Below are positions 1 to 7,797 of a stretch of DNA of 64,000 nt, piece by piece. The notes beneath the pieces were generated by a model. The model was not told where the DNA came from. It saw only the letters and a list, made by a program, of their open reading frames with translations, and searched no databases. Position 1 is the stretch's first letter; every line of letters begins with the position of its first letter. Origin of the DNA: Bacillus sp. FJAT-29814 (GTDB lineage Bacteria; Bacillota; Bacilli; Bacillales; Cytobacillaceae); the NCBI RefSeq assembly GCF_001510715.1, contig NZ_LMTJ01000001.1:758340-822339 (forward strand), written 5' to 3'. A program made the translations under genes and the position numbers.

Positions 1-504
1 TTCTTTCCGAACTACCTTCTTTTCAAATTTACGTTTATTTGCACTTGCTTTAACATGCGTTGAATCAATAAATACATGTTCCTCACTAATTAACTTTTTA
101 TCGGCTGCTTCTTTTAATATACGATAGAAAATTTGTTCAAATAAGTCTGTATCCTTAAAACGGCGTTCGTAGTTTTTACCAAAAGTCGAAAAGTGAGGTA
201 CTTTATCATAAAAGCCATATCCTAGGAACCATCGGTACGCCATATTGGTTTCGATTTCTTTTATGGTTTGACGCATCGAACGGATACCGAAGGTATACTG
301 GATGAAAGCCATCTTAATTAATACAACAGGATCAATACTTGAACGTCCACGGTCAGTTGAATACAAATCTTCAACCAATGAATAGATAAATGAAAAATCC
401 ACTGCGGCTTCTATTTTGCGAACCAAATGATTGTCCGGTACAAGTTGATCTAAGGCAATCATTTCAATTTGGTCACGATTAATCTGTGTATTTTTAGAAA
501 GCAT
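1..504 (-). CDS. IS1182-family transposase, N-terminal part (truncated by window edge)
   Basis: Reading leftward from an ATG at 504, 168 codons stay open to the window edge, so only the N-terminal part is visible. The start follows an AGAGGTG ribosome binding site. The protein opens MLSKNTQINRDQ and carries the N-terminal transposase block (QLVPDNHLVRKIE, then SSIDPVVLIKMAFIQY), followed by VFIDSTHVKASANKRK. The DSTH aspartate is the expected first acidic residue of the DDE catalytic domain. This order is typical of IS1182-type (IS5-related) transposases in Bacillus. It would catalyse cut and paste of its own element. The remaining DDE residues lie outside the window, so intactness cannot be judged. 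A structured element and twin hairpins lie just upstream. Confidence 0.85.
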   Translation of the reverse strand, partial: MLSKNTQINRDQIEMIALDQLVPDNHLVRKIEAAVDFSFIYSLVEDLYSTDRGRSSIDPVVLIKMAFIQYTFGIRSMRQTIKEIETNMAYRWFLGYGFYDKVPHFSTFGKNYERRFKDTDLFEQIFYRILKEAADKKLISEEHVFIDSTHVKASANKRKFEKKVVRKE

Positions 505-583
505 TGCATTCACCTCTATTAATTCTCTGTAATTAAATTATACAAAAGGCTGTGTTAGTGCGCATTATTGATTTTTACACACC

Positions 584-716
584 GTTGATTGGAGTGGAAG
601 GCGGCGAAGACTCCTGCGGGAGTACGGGACAGGTGAGACCCCGCAGGCGCTGAAAGCGCTGAGGAGGCTCACCGAACCGCCCGCGGAAAGCGAAGCCGCC
701 TGGAACGGAAATCAAC
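584..716. repeat. Structured palindromic intergenic element, about 133 bp
   Basis: The arms GTTGATT (584-590) and AATCAAC (710-716) enclose nested complementary blocks: GGCGGC with GCCGCC, GGTGAG with CTCACC, CCTGCGGG with CCCGCAGG, and an inner GCGCTgaaaGCGC. It is GC-rich compared with its surroundings and has no open frame. I recall very similar sequences scattered in intergenic DNA of many Bacillaceae genomes, but I know no name or function. It lies about 80 bp upstream of the IS1182-like transposase start and could belong to that element's end or be independent. Confidence 0.6.
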
Positions 717-744
717 AGACAAGGTTAATGTATCCAAACAAAAA

Positions 745-816
745 AGACTGTCGATTAAAACCCGAAATCCTTCGGATTTGTCGACAGTCTGAAACGGACA
801 GGATTGTCCGTTTTTT
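745..816 (+). terminator. Tandem hairpins ending in a T-tract
   Basis: A first hairpin pairs AGACTGTCGA (745-754) with TCGACAGTCT (781-790) around an inner AAATCC-ttcg-GGATTT. It is followed by ACGGACA-ggat-TGTCCGT and TTTTTT on the plus strand, the form of an intrinsic terminator. No plus-strand gene precedes it, so it may be part of the insertion sequence end or a remnant. Between here and 923 I see only a short palindrome near the end of the PAP2 gene. Confidence 0.5.
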
Positions 817-922
817 ATTTGGCTAAAAGGAAAGTATAATATTTTTTCTCAAATTTCCTATGTCGCAAAAATTCAACTACGCCTCTGTCTTCGTCCTAAC
901 GGACTTGCCAATCGGCGAGTTT

Positions 923-1570
923 TCATTTATTTTTCACATATGCTGCCTGTGATTTTTCAAAAACTCGAATGGACAGCAGTTCAAATGTCAGTCCATATAA
1001 GAACGTCACCAGGAACATTGATGCGATCATATCGAATATGACATGCTGCTTCACAAACAGTGTCGAAATAATGATCATACTTCCGACAATATGAATGCAG
1101 GCCGTGTTTAGGGCATGTTTATTTTTAATATGAAGCGAAGCCAGCATAACTGCAAACGTGGTTAACACATGGATACTTGGAAAACAGTTGTAAGGCTGGT
1201 CATTGTCATAAATCCACTGAACCAGCAACGTGATGAAACCGTCCCCCTCAAGTGCCGGCCGTGGGACGTGAGTTTGTAAAAGGAAGTAAATCAGAAAACA
1301 AATCAGTTCTCCCGTCACAATCAGTGAAATTGTTTTAAGATAGACCTTCGTATCTTTAAAGCAAAAATAAATCAAATAGCAGAAAATATACCCATACCAA
1401 AGGATGTATGGAATAATAAATACTGGCAGGAAGGGAATTTCCTGGTCCAAAGTGGTTGACAAAACCACTGCTTTATTCGGCCGATTGTTAAGCAATTGAT
1501 ATATTCCGGCTAACAGCGGAAATACCAACAGGACCAACAAATACGGCAGCTTTTTTGTAAATCTGCTCAC
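923..1570 (-). CDS. PAP2-family membrane phosphatase
   Basis: A 215-residue polytopic membrane protein with about six hydrophobic segments. The three motifs of the PAP2/acid phosphatase superfamily are visible: a weak RPALEG block, PSIHV (the P-S-x-H motif) near residue 132, and KQHVIFDM (K-x-x-H-x-x-x-D) near residue 173. Such enzymes dephosphorylate lipid phosphates or transfer phospho-headgroups at the membrane surface. The layout resembles inositol-phosphorylceramide-synthase-like PAP2 members, but the substrate cannot be told. Translation starts at GTG with an AGGGG-type site upstream. The gene is monocistronic, facing the left-hand insertion sequence. Confidence 0.8.
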   Translation of the reverse strand: MSRFTKKLPYLLVLLVFPLLAGIYQLLNNRPNKAVVLSTTLDQEIPFLPVFIIPYILWYGYIFCYLIYFCFKDTKVYLKTISLIVTGELICFLIYFLLQTHVPRPALEGDGFITLLVQWIYDNDQPYNCFPSIHVLTTFAVMLASLHIKNKHALNTACIHIVGSMIIISTLFVKQHVIFDMIASMFLVTFLYGLTFELLSIRVFEKSQAAYVKNK

Positions 1571-1602
1571 TGTTCCCTACCCCTCTTATCATAAATACTT
1601 AT

Positions 1603-2673
1603 TCAAATTCGTAGATGCTCTGCCTCGGACACTATTTTTTGAATAAGCTCATCTACGGTTTGTTTCTTGGCCAGTCGTGGACTTTGGCCAGCCCAGAGCG
1701 AAAGATAGTCCGCCTTTCCTTTTACGGCCGCAGCCTTTCTGATCGCTTTGGTTAGCTCATTTTGCAATGGGTAATCAGGAAGACTCTCCTCGGCCATTTT
1801 CAACTTCTCAATGAAACGGTTATGGATTCCTCTTGCCATTTTTCCTGAAAAAGATTTGGTTAAGGCCATTTCGTCTTCAGTAGCTTCAAGAATGGCGTCC
1901 TTGTGCAGATGGTTCGCTCCGCTTTCCTTGCATACCAAAAAGGCTGTTCCCATTTGCACGGCCTGAGCTCCAAGGCATCTTGCAGCCATAAAACCTCTAG
2001 CGTCCATAATTCCTCCTGCTGCAATAATCGGAATGGAGATGTGATCAGCGGTTTGAGGAATCAGCGACATTAGTCCGATTAAACTTTCATTGGCGCTCCG
2101 ATGAAAGGTCCCGCGGTGACCTCCTGCCTCCACGCCCTGAACTACAACGGCATCCATTCCAGCTTTTTCGTTCAGAAGCGCCTCTTGGACCGTAGTAGCA
2201 GTTCCTATTAATAATGACGAATTTTGTTTTAACTTCGTTTCAACTTCCTTTGAAGGAAGCCCAAAAGTAAACGAGAAAACCGGAATCTTTTCCTCTATTA
2301 AAATATCGACTTGTTCATGGAAGGTTTTTATGTCAGCTTCATAGGTTGGCAACTGCGGCGGCTCATCCCTTATCTCCAACTCTGTTAAAATTTCATGTAA
2401 ATATTGCTTGGCTGTTTGAAGTTTTTTCTCATCCATTTCATATGGGGTTGGGACAAACAGATTGACGCCAAAATTTTTGTTTGTAAGCGTACGAATTTCT
2501 TTAATTTGTTTTTCCAATTGACTCGGAGTCAAATAGCCTGCCCCAATCATGCCTAGCCCGCCGGCATTGGATACGGCCGCAACCAGCTCGGACGAGGTGA
2601 CCCCGCCGGCCATTGGTGCCTGAATAATCGGATACTGAATGTTTAATAATTCGGTTAATGAATTTTTCGACAT
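1603..2673 (-). CDS. Nitronate monooxygenase (NPD family, FMN-dependent)
   Basis: TIM-barrel flavoprotein of the 2-nitropropane dioxygenase family, expected to oxidise toxic propionate-3-nitronate or other alkyl nitronates using FMN. Family marks are IQAPMAGGVTSSELVAAVSNAGGLGMIGAG at the N-terminus, a VVQGVEAGGHRG phosphate/substrate loop with the key histidine, and PIIAAGGI followed by GAQAVQMGTAFL. The open frame extends upstream to 2799, but the ATG at 2673 has the best ribosome site (GGCGGTG, 7 nt away) and gives 356 aa, the family's usual size. Divergent from the DUF4236 gene, with which it shares about 150 bp of upstream DNA. Confidence 0.88.
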   Translation of the reverse strand: MSKNSLTELLNIQYPIIQAPMAGGVTSSELVAAVSNAGGLGMIGAGYLTPSQLEKQIKEIRTLTNKNFGVNLFVPTPYEMDEKKLQTAKQYLHEILTELEIRDEPPQLPTYEADIKTFHEQVDILIEEKIPVFSFTFGLPSKEVETKLKQNSSLLIGTATTVQEALLNEKAGMDAVVVQGVEAGGHRGTFHRSANESLIGLMSLIPQTADHISIPIIAAGGIMDARGFMAARCLGAQAVQMGTAFLVCKESGANHLHKDAILEATEDEMALTKSFSGKMARGIHNRFIEKLKMAEESLPDYPLQNELTKAIRKAAAVKGKADYLSLWAGQSPRLAKKQTVDELIQKIVSEAEHLRI

Positions 2674-2820
2674 ATTTTTCACCGCCATAATTTTCTGAAG
2701 TTTCTTTAAAAGTAACATTTTTCTCTGAAATATTGAAGCTATTCCTGGGAGGAAATTGAAAATCAGCGGCTCAAGTGCCATAATTTTAATTAAGATCATC
2801 TTTTTAGGAGGATTTTAGAA

Positions 2821-3921
2821 ATGGGGTTACGGTTTCGAAAGAGCTTTAAAATTGCGCCAGGGGTCAGGATGAATGTCGGCAAAAAAGGGGTTGGCGTTAG
2901 TTTTGGTGGACCAGGTTTGCGGTATTCCATCAATAGCAGCGGCAGGAGAACCACTACTGTCGGGATTCCCGGCTCGGGGCTTTCCTATTCGACTACATCC
3001 GGTTCAGGCAAAAAATCGTATAAGACACCAGCATATCAAAGAAGTAATGAGTTAGCTCGGATGCAGCGGGAACAGCAAAAGCTTCAGGAATTGGAGTACG
3101 CGAGATTACAGGTGGAGCTGTATGAGAATCGCTTGGAACAGATTCGCTCCATTCATCACGAGTGTGACGATCCGATCAACTGGCAGGAAGTGCTCCACCG
3201 TGAACCTCCATTTCTTGCCGGTCAGGAGGGCCCGAATACATTGGCGGCACGCCAGCAGCTCCAGGCCTACCACCCCGGCTTAATGGACCGGCTGTTTAAC
3301 CGGGATGAGTCGAAAAAACAGAAGCTTTACGAGGACATTGAAAAGGCAAAAGTGGCTGATGCCGAGTTAATAGCTTCCTGGCAGAGGATGCACGATGTGG
3401 CCGGTCAGATGCTTAACCGCGATATCGATACATATTTTGAAGTGATTGAAGAATTTGCACCGCTTAATGATCTGGTGGAATTCGGCAGTGGCTTTGAATT
3501 TGGTACAGACAACCCGAATGAAATTCATGTCTCATTTGATGTCAATGCAGGGAACGTGATCCCTGAAAAAGCGTTGTCATTGACGAAAACCGGCAAGTTG
3601 TCAGAGAAAGCGTTAACGAAAACTGCCTATTATGATATTTATCAAGATTATGTGTGCAGCTGTGCGCTCCGTATCGCACGGGACATGCTCGCCTTGCTGC
3701 CCATCAACTATGTCTACGTACATGCTTTTGAGGAAAGGCTCAATCCAGTAACAGGACACGTAGAAACCATCACCATTCTTTCCGTTAAATATGACCGAAT
3801 CACCCTGAACCGACTAAACTTTACTAACTTAGACCCATCAGATGCCTTGGCCAACTTCCCGCACAAAATGAAATTCAAAAAGACGCAGGGGTTTGAGGAT
3901 GTCGGCGAGACCATCCATTAG
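2821..3921 (+). CDS. DUF4236 domain protein
   Basis: 366 residues. The first 55 form the DUF4236 domain: MGLRFRKSFKIAPGVRMNVG, then KKGVGVSFGGPGLRYSINSSG and a glycine/serine-rich VGIPGSGLSYST tail. A charged, probably coiled-coil stretch (about 80-120) and a globular C-terminal region that I do not recognise follow. The DUF4236 module is common at the N-terminus of otherwise unrelated bacterial proteins and has no established function. A good AGGAGG site precedes the ATG. An intrinsic terminator at 4022-4063 ends the unit. Confidence 0.8.
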   Translation: MGLRFRKSFKIAPGVRMNVGKKGVGVSFGGPGLRYSINSSGRRTTTVGIPGSGLSYSTTSGSGKKSYKTPAYQRSNELARMQREQQKLQELEYARLQVELYENRLEQIRSIHHECDDPINWQEVLHREPPFLAGQEGPNTLAARQQLQAYHPGLMDRLFNRDESKKQKLYEDIEKAKVADAELIASWQRMHDVAGQMLNRDIDTYFEVIEEFAPLNDLVEFGSGFEFGTDNPNEIHVSFDVNAGNVIPEKALSLTKTGKLSEKALTKTAYYDIYQDYVCSCALRIARDMLALLPINYVYVHAFEERLNPVTGHVETITILSVKYDRITLNRLNFTNLDPSDALANFPHKMKFKKTQGFEDVGETIH

Positions 3922-3965
3922 GTGTCAGGCACCAATCGTAGAAATGACTTTTGGTGTCAGGCACC
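3921..3965. repeat. Two copies of the GGTGTCAGGCACC dispersed motif
   Basis: GGTGTCAGGCACC occurs at 3921-3933, starting on the last base of the DUF4236 stop codon, and again at 3953-3965, followed by partial echoes (GGCACCGAAC twice). The 13-mer is a near-palindrome (GGTG...CACC). Its exact reverse complement recurs at 28113, 32759 and 39389, with one variant at 32711, always between genes. Function unknown. Confidence 0.75.
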
Positions 3966-4021
3966 GAACAGGCACCGAACGTGGACAATTGTCCGCCCTT
4001 GGTGGACACCACACCAAAAAA

Positions 4022-4063
4022 AGAGAAACCTCATATCAATTCCGATAGAGGTTTCTCTTTCTT
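4022..4063 (+). terminator. Intrinsic terminator of the DUF4236 gene
   Basis: AGAGAAACCTC (4022-4032) pairs with GAGGTTTCTCT (4048-4058) and is followed by a T-rich TTCTT tract. Confidence 0.7.
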
Positions 4064-4162
4064 ATTTCCTGCAATCAAATTTTGAAAAAGTGGGGTTATT
4101 TTGATATTTATGGTAATCTTAACCCATACATAAATAGTGGAAATGTTAGGCAGGTGGAGGAA

Positions 4163-4555
4163 ATGGAACGAATTATCTTATTTGACGGTGTTTGTAACCT
4201 ATGCAACAGCAGTGTGCAATTTATTTTAAAAAGGGATCGTAAAGGCCAGTTTGGGTTTGCTTCCTTGCAGGGTGAGGTTGGCCAAAAGCTGATTCATAAA
4301 TTCGGGTTAAATCCGGATATTAACAGCTTTGTTTTAATAGAAAACGAGAAGGTTTATCTTGAGTCAACGGCGGCGTTAAAAGTGTGCAAGGGGCTGACAG
4401 GAGCATGGAAACTGTTCGCTGCCTTCCTCATCATCCCCCGCCCTATTCGTGATGTCGTATATAGGATGATCGCTAATAATCGATATAAGTGGTTCGGCAA
4501 AAAAGAAAGCTGTATGCTTCCATTGCCGGAATGGAAAAATAGGTTTTTAGACTAA
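4163..4555 (+). CDS. Thiol-disulfide oxidoreductase, DCC family (DUF393)
   Basis: 130-residue protein with the defining DxxCxxC motif at its N-terminus (FDGVCNLCN, near residues 7-15), followed by a thioredoxin-like fold region with TAALKVCKGL and LPLPEW. DCC proteins are predicted redox-active dithiol proteins; few have known partners. An open frame reaches back to 4082, but the DCC motif must sit near the N-terminus and a GGTGGAGG site lies just before the ATG at 4163, so the shorter start is chosen. The preceding gene ends at its own terminator, so this is probably monocistronic. Confidence 0.85.
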   Translation: MERIILFDGVCNLCNSSVQFILKRDRKGQFGFASLQGEVGQKLIHKFGLNPDINSFVLIENEKVYLESTAALKVCKGLTGAWKLFAAFLIIPRPIRDVVYRMIANNRYKWFGKKESCMLPLPEWKNRFLD

Positions 4556-4610
4556 CGGGGTTTGTCGAGCGGAGGCTATTTGTGTCCTCCTATGTTACTT
4601 TTGAAGATGG

Positions 4611-4735
4611 CGGGCATGTAGAACCTCTCTACGTTACCTTTAACAGTAGTTTTTCTGATTACTGGTAACGTAGAACCTCTCTACGTTACCAGTAACGGTT
4701 GTTTTCCAAGTATACGGATTACATAACCAGTTTCC
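4611..4735. repeat. Short hairpin array, 52-bp pitch
   Basis: Between two convergent genes, two units place GTAGAAC at 4618 and 4670, exactly 52 bp apart. The better unit is the palindrome GGTAACGTAGA-acctc-TCTACGTTACC. A third, decayed copy appears around 4712-4730. The CGTAGAAC...TCTACG skeleton is the same as in the nine-unit array at 23.3 kb, with only flanking bases changed. It may work as a bidirectional terminator, but no T-tract follows it. Confidence 0.65.
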
Positions 4736-4739
4736 GGTA

Positions 4740-5147
4740 TTATTTCTGATAATTCAAATCCCAAATCATGCCAAAGGCATCCTTGACCTTACCATATTTG
4801 GCTCCCCAAAAGGTATCCTGCAATTCCATGTGGACGGATCCTTTTTCCCGAAGGGCATCATAGATGGTTTGAATCTCCTCTTCACTTTCAAAGTCCAGAG
4901 TTAAAGAGATATTATTTCCGACGACGACTTTGCTGCCTGGAAATGCATCCGACACCATGATCAACAAATCGCCCTTTCTAAACTGGGCATGGATAATCCG
5001 GTCATTCGCTTCCGGCGGGGTTGGATAATCTGCCTCCCCATAGGTTTTCAAATTAGAAATTTCTCCGCCAAACACATCACGATAAAATTCCAGTGCCTCT
5101 TTGGCATTGCCATCGAACATCAAGTAAGGCGTAATTTGTCCTCGCAT
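4740..5147 (-). CDS. VOC superfamily protein, PhnB-like
   Basis: 135 residues, a single glyoxalase/bleomycin-resistance-type beta-alpha-beta unit. It opens MRGQITPYLMFDGNAKEALE with the typical FYRDVFGGEI block and ends WGAKYGKVKDAFGMIWDLN, the signature of the PhnB/3-demethylubiquinone-methyltransferase-like branch. These are mostly uncharacterised small metal or ligand-binding proteins. A TTG start 15 nt upstream would also be open, but the ATG at 5147 has GGAG 9 nt before it. Confidence 0.8.
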   Translation of the reverse strand: MRGQITPYLMFDGNAKEALEFYRDVFGGEISNLKTYGEADYPTPPEANDRIIHAQFRKGDLLIMVSDAFPGSKVVVGNNISLTLDFESEEEIQTIYDALREKGSVHMELQDTFWGAKYGKVKDAFGMIWDLNYQK

Positions 5148-5186
5148 CAAAAACCACTCCAAATCATATATGTATTTGACTAAATT

Positions 5187-5738
5187 TTAAGCCCCCTGGT
5201 AGGAAGCCTTATGAAACTTGTTAATAAACCGAAATACCTCCTCCCCATTTTCCGAAAGCACAGAATCAGGCACCAATTTTACAAACATTGCCCGGTACGT
5301 TTCCGCGACCCAAATATAATAATGGACATAATCGGTTATGGTGAAACCGCAGTTTTTCCAAAATTGGATACGCGCCAGATTGTCGGGAGTCGGATCGGCT
5401 TCGGTTTCTATGACAATGCTATTAAATCGTCCATCCGATAGGCACCAGTCCTTTATCATTTCAACCATTTGCAGGCCAATCCCCCGGTGTTGGAATCCTT
5501 CTTCCACCGCCAGATAATCAATCAACAGCGCGCCGACTCCTTTCAACTCACCCGTAAACGCCATGGCGACTACCTCGTCCTCAATAAAGCCGACATGCAA
5601 AAAGCAAAGCTTTTTCCGAAACATGTTTCGGAGAATTTTCTCTGGCTTGGCACCCTTTCCAGCAAAAGCCTGCTCGTAAATGCGGGAAACCTGTTTCCAC
5701 AGTTCCTCGTCCCATGAGTCAACAATCCTGACTTGCAA
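5187..5738 (-). CDS. GNAT-family N-acetyltransferase
   Basis: 183 residues with a clear acetyl-CoA-binding core: DYLAVEEGFQHRGIGLQMVEMI matches the R/Q-x-x-G-x-G/A pyrophosphate loop, and ARIQFWKNCGF is the C-terminal motif. The acceptor is not predictable. It starts at TTG, ten bases after GGAAGG. A broken small ORF (5757-5871) lies directly upstream on the same strand and probably shares its transcript. Confidence 0.8.
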   Translation of the reverse strand: MQVRIVDSWDEELWKQVSRIYEQAFAGKGAKPEKILRNMFRKKLCFLHVGFIEDEVVAMAFTGELKGVGALLIDYLAVEEGFQHRGIGLQMVEMIKDWCLSDGRFNSIVIETEADPTPDNLARIQFWKNCGFTITDYVHYYIWVAETYRAMFVKLVPDSVLSENGEEVFRFINKFHKASYQGA

Positions 5739-5756
5739 CTGACAGCAACCTTCCTT

Positions 5757-5871
5757 CTAAAAATAAACTTCCTTGTCCAAAATGACTTCCTTTGGCCGTT
5801 CTTCCATTGGCATCGCGTAAGGTACTAGCGCAAATGCGACCGAATCATACCAACTGTTCAGCCCATCCCAT
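5757..5871 (-). pseudogene. Small frameshifted ORF (about 38 codons)
   Basis: A GGGGGG ribosome site and an upstream TATAAT precede an ATG at 5871 that encodes MGWAEQLV and then stops. One base out of frame, the sequence continues as WYDSVAFALVPYAM and PMEERPKEVILD to a TAG at 5757. The total length is 115 nt, one more than a multiple of three, so a single-base insertion explains the break. It is not recognised as a known family. It could instead be two unrelated short frames, or a sequencing error. Confidence 0.35.
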
Positions 5872-5926
5872 CACATTTCCCCCCTTATCACTTCCTAAAC
5901 CAAAATTATACCAATTAAAAGTAAAC

Positions 5927-6024
5927 AAAAAAAGAACCTTCGACTACAGTCAAAGGCCCAAGCGAGAAATTAGCTTCCTGCTAAGCTCTCAAATTAGGAG
6001 GTCTAAACTCAGAAGAATTTAAAC
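5927..6024 (-). ncRNA. Putative small regulatory RNA with anti-Shine-Dalgarno stretch
   Basis: On the minus strand a promoter-like TTGTGT (6059-6054), 17-bp spacer and TAGAAT (6036-6031) is followed by about 98 nt with no ORF. The 5' part exposes ACCTCCT (6002-5996), complementary to ribosome binding sites. A hairpin then forms from GAGAGCTTAGC and GCTAATTTCTC (5990-5964). Last is a perfect-looking intrinsic terminator CCTTTGACT-gt-AGTCGAAGG (5956-5937), with a run of seven T (5933-5927). C-rich anti-SD loops plus a terminator are the hallmark of Gram-positive trans-acting sRNAs. I cannot name the family. An alternative is a terminated leader for the downstream small ORF/GNAT unit. Confidence 0.6.
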
Positions 6025-6136
6025 AATTACATTCTATCATTTTCGTAATTTTCACACAACACTTTAAAGTGATAAAGTGAAAAATGTCACACAAATATAA
6101 TATTAGCCTTAAAACAATAAATCTAAAATCTCCTGA

Positions 6137-6240
6137 TTGACAATCCTGTATATACAAGTTAGAATGAAACCGTAATCAAAACTTGTATATACAGGTTAAA
6201 CATAGAATGAAATGAAACCGCAAACACTACCTGTATATTA
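6137..6240 (+). promoter_or_regulatory. treP promoter with TreR operators and cre-like sites
   Basis: A near-consensus sigma-A promoter is visible: TTGACA (6137-6142), 17-bp spacer, TAGAAT (6160-6165). The palindrome TGTATATACA sits inside the spacer (6147-6156) and again at 6184-6193, with a third, partial TGTATATTA at 6232-6240. This is the TreR-type operator core. Two CcpA cre-like sites, ATGAAACCGTAATCA (6164-6178) and ATGAAACCGCAAACA (6212-6226), alternate with the operators. Inference: trehalose-6-phosphate relieves TreR repression, while CcpA blocks initiation or elongation when glucose is present. Confidence 0.8.
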
Positions 6241-6311
6241 AGCATGTAATGATTTGAAAAATAAAGGAGAAAATCAGGTCTTCAAAACCTGAACATAGGG
6301 GGAGATACAAT

Positions 6312-7736
6312 ATGTCAAAGTACACTGAACCGGCAAAAGAACTGCTGGAACACATTGGCGGAAAAGACAACATCGCAGCCGTTACCCATTGTGCAACGAG
6401 AATGCGTTTTGTCTTAAAAGATCCTGGCAATGCCGATATTAAAGAAATAGAGTCCATTAAACTGGTAAAAGGCACTTTTACTCAAGCCGGGCAATTCCAA
6501 GTCATTATCGGAAACGAAGTGGCAAGTTTTTACAACGAATTCACAAAACATGCTGATGTGGAAGGAACAACCAAAGATGAAGCCAAGGTTGCGGCAAAGC
6601 AAAACATGAACTGGCTGCAGCGTGTGATGGGGCATCTTGCCGATATTTTCACACCGCTCATCCCGGCGCTTGTAGTCGGAGGTTTAATTCTTGGTTTCAG
6701 AAACGTCATTGGCGATATTAAATTAATGGAAGACGGAACAAAAACGATTATCGAAGTATCCCAGTTTTGGGCCGGTGTTCACGCGTTCCTTTGGCTGATT
6801 GGTGAAGCGGTATTCCACTTTCTTCCAGTTGGTATCACCTGGTCAGTTGCCAAAAAAATGGGCGCATCACAAATTCTTGGGATCGTTCTTGGTATCACCC
6901 TTGTATCACCACAGCTACTCAATGCTTACGGTGTGGCGGGTGCCAAAGAAATTCCAGTCTGGGATTTTGGTTTCGCTCAAATTGAAATGATTGGTTACCA
7001 GGCTCAAGTTATTCCAGCCATTTTTGCAGGACTATTATTAGCATTCTTGGAAAATAAATTGCGTAAAATTGTGCCAAATGCGATTTCCATGATTGTCGTT
7101 CCCTTCTTCGCATTAATCCCGACTGTCTTGATTGCCCATACTATTTTGGGTCCTATCGGCTGGACAATTGGTTCATGGATTTCCGATGTTGTGTATTCAA
7201 GCTTAACTTCTGCATTTGGCTGGCTGTTTGCTGCAATCTTTGGTTTTGCTTATGCGCCACTTGTCATCACTGGTTTGCACCACATGACCAATGCCATCGA
7301 CCTGCAGTTGATGAGCGAACTTGGGGGCACAAATTTATGGCCAATGATTGCGTTGTCTAATATCGCTCAAGGCTCTGCCGTTCTGGCTATGATTTACATC
7401 AACCGTAAAAATGAAGAGGAAAAACAAGTATCAATTCCAGCGGCGATTTCTTGTTATCTTGGGGTGACCGAGCCTGCGATGTTTGGTATTAACCTGAAAT
7501 ACGGCTTCCCATTCCTGGCTGCGATGCTTGGTTCAATGACGGCAGCAGTCATCTCAGTTGGAACTGATGTTATGGCCAACTCCATAGGTGTCGGCGGTCT
7601 CCCTGGCATCCTGTCAATCCAGGCGAAGCATATGGGCATGTTTGGAGTCGCAATGGTTGTCGCCATCGTCGTACCATTTATCTTAACTTTCATTTTTGCC
7701 AAAACAGGCATGAAGAAATTTGCCTTTAAAAAATAA
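6312..7736 (+). CDS. treP: PTS trehalose-specific EIIBC component
   Basis: 474-residue permease that imports trehalose and phosphorylates it to trehalose-6-phosphate at the membrane. Residues 1-80 form the EIIB domain, with the phosphorylated cysteine in VTHCATRMRF (Cys27). From about residue 110 a glucose-family EIIC domain follows with roughly ten membrane segments, including LIPALVVGGLILGFRN and ITGLHHMTNAIDLQ. No EIIA domain is attached, so phosphate must come from a EIIA encoded elsewhere, as in Bacillus subtilis. A GGGGGAG site precedes the ATG. First gene of treP-treA-treR. A hairpin GGAGGG/CCCTCC with T-rich tail (7743-7766) lies between treP and treA and may lower downstream expression. 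Confidence 0.95.
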   Translation: MSKYTEPAKELLEHIGGKDNIAAVTHCATRMRFVLKDPGNADIKEIESIKLVKGTFTQAGQFQVIIGNEVASFYNEFTKHADVEGTTKDEAKVAAKQNMNWLQRVMGHLADIFTPLIPALVVGGLILGFRNVIGDIKLMEDGTKTIIEVSQFWAGVHAFLWLIGEAVFHFLPVGITWSVAKKMGASQILGIVLGITLVSPQLLNAYGVAGAKEIPVWDFGFAQIEMIGYQAQVIPAIFAGLLLAFLENKLRKIVPNAISMIVVPFFALIPTVLIAHTILGPIGWTIGSWISDVVYSSLTSAFGWLFAAIFGFAYAPLVITGLHHMTNAIDLQLMSELGGTNLWPMIALSNIAQGSAVLAMIYINRKNEEEKQVSIPAAISCYLGVTEPAMFGINLKYGFPFLAAMLGSMTAAVISVGTDVMANSIGVGGLPGILSIQAKHMGMFGVAMVVAIVVPFILTFIFAKTGMKKFAFKK

Positions 7737-7797
7737 TCAGGAAGGAGGGAGATGCATCCCTCCTTTTCCATATTAAAGAACGAGGAAGGTGTATCAA

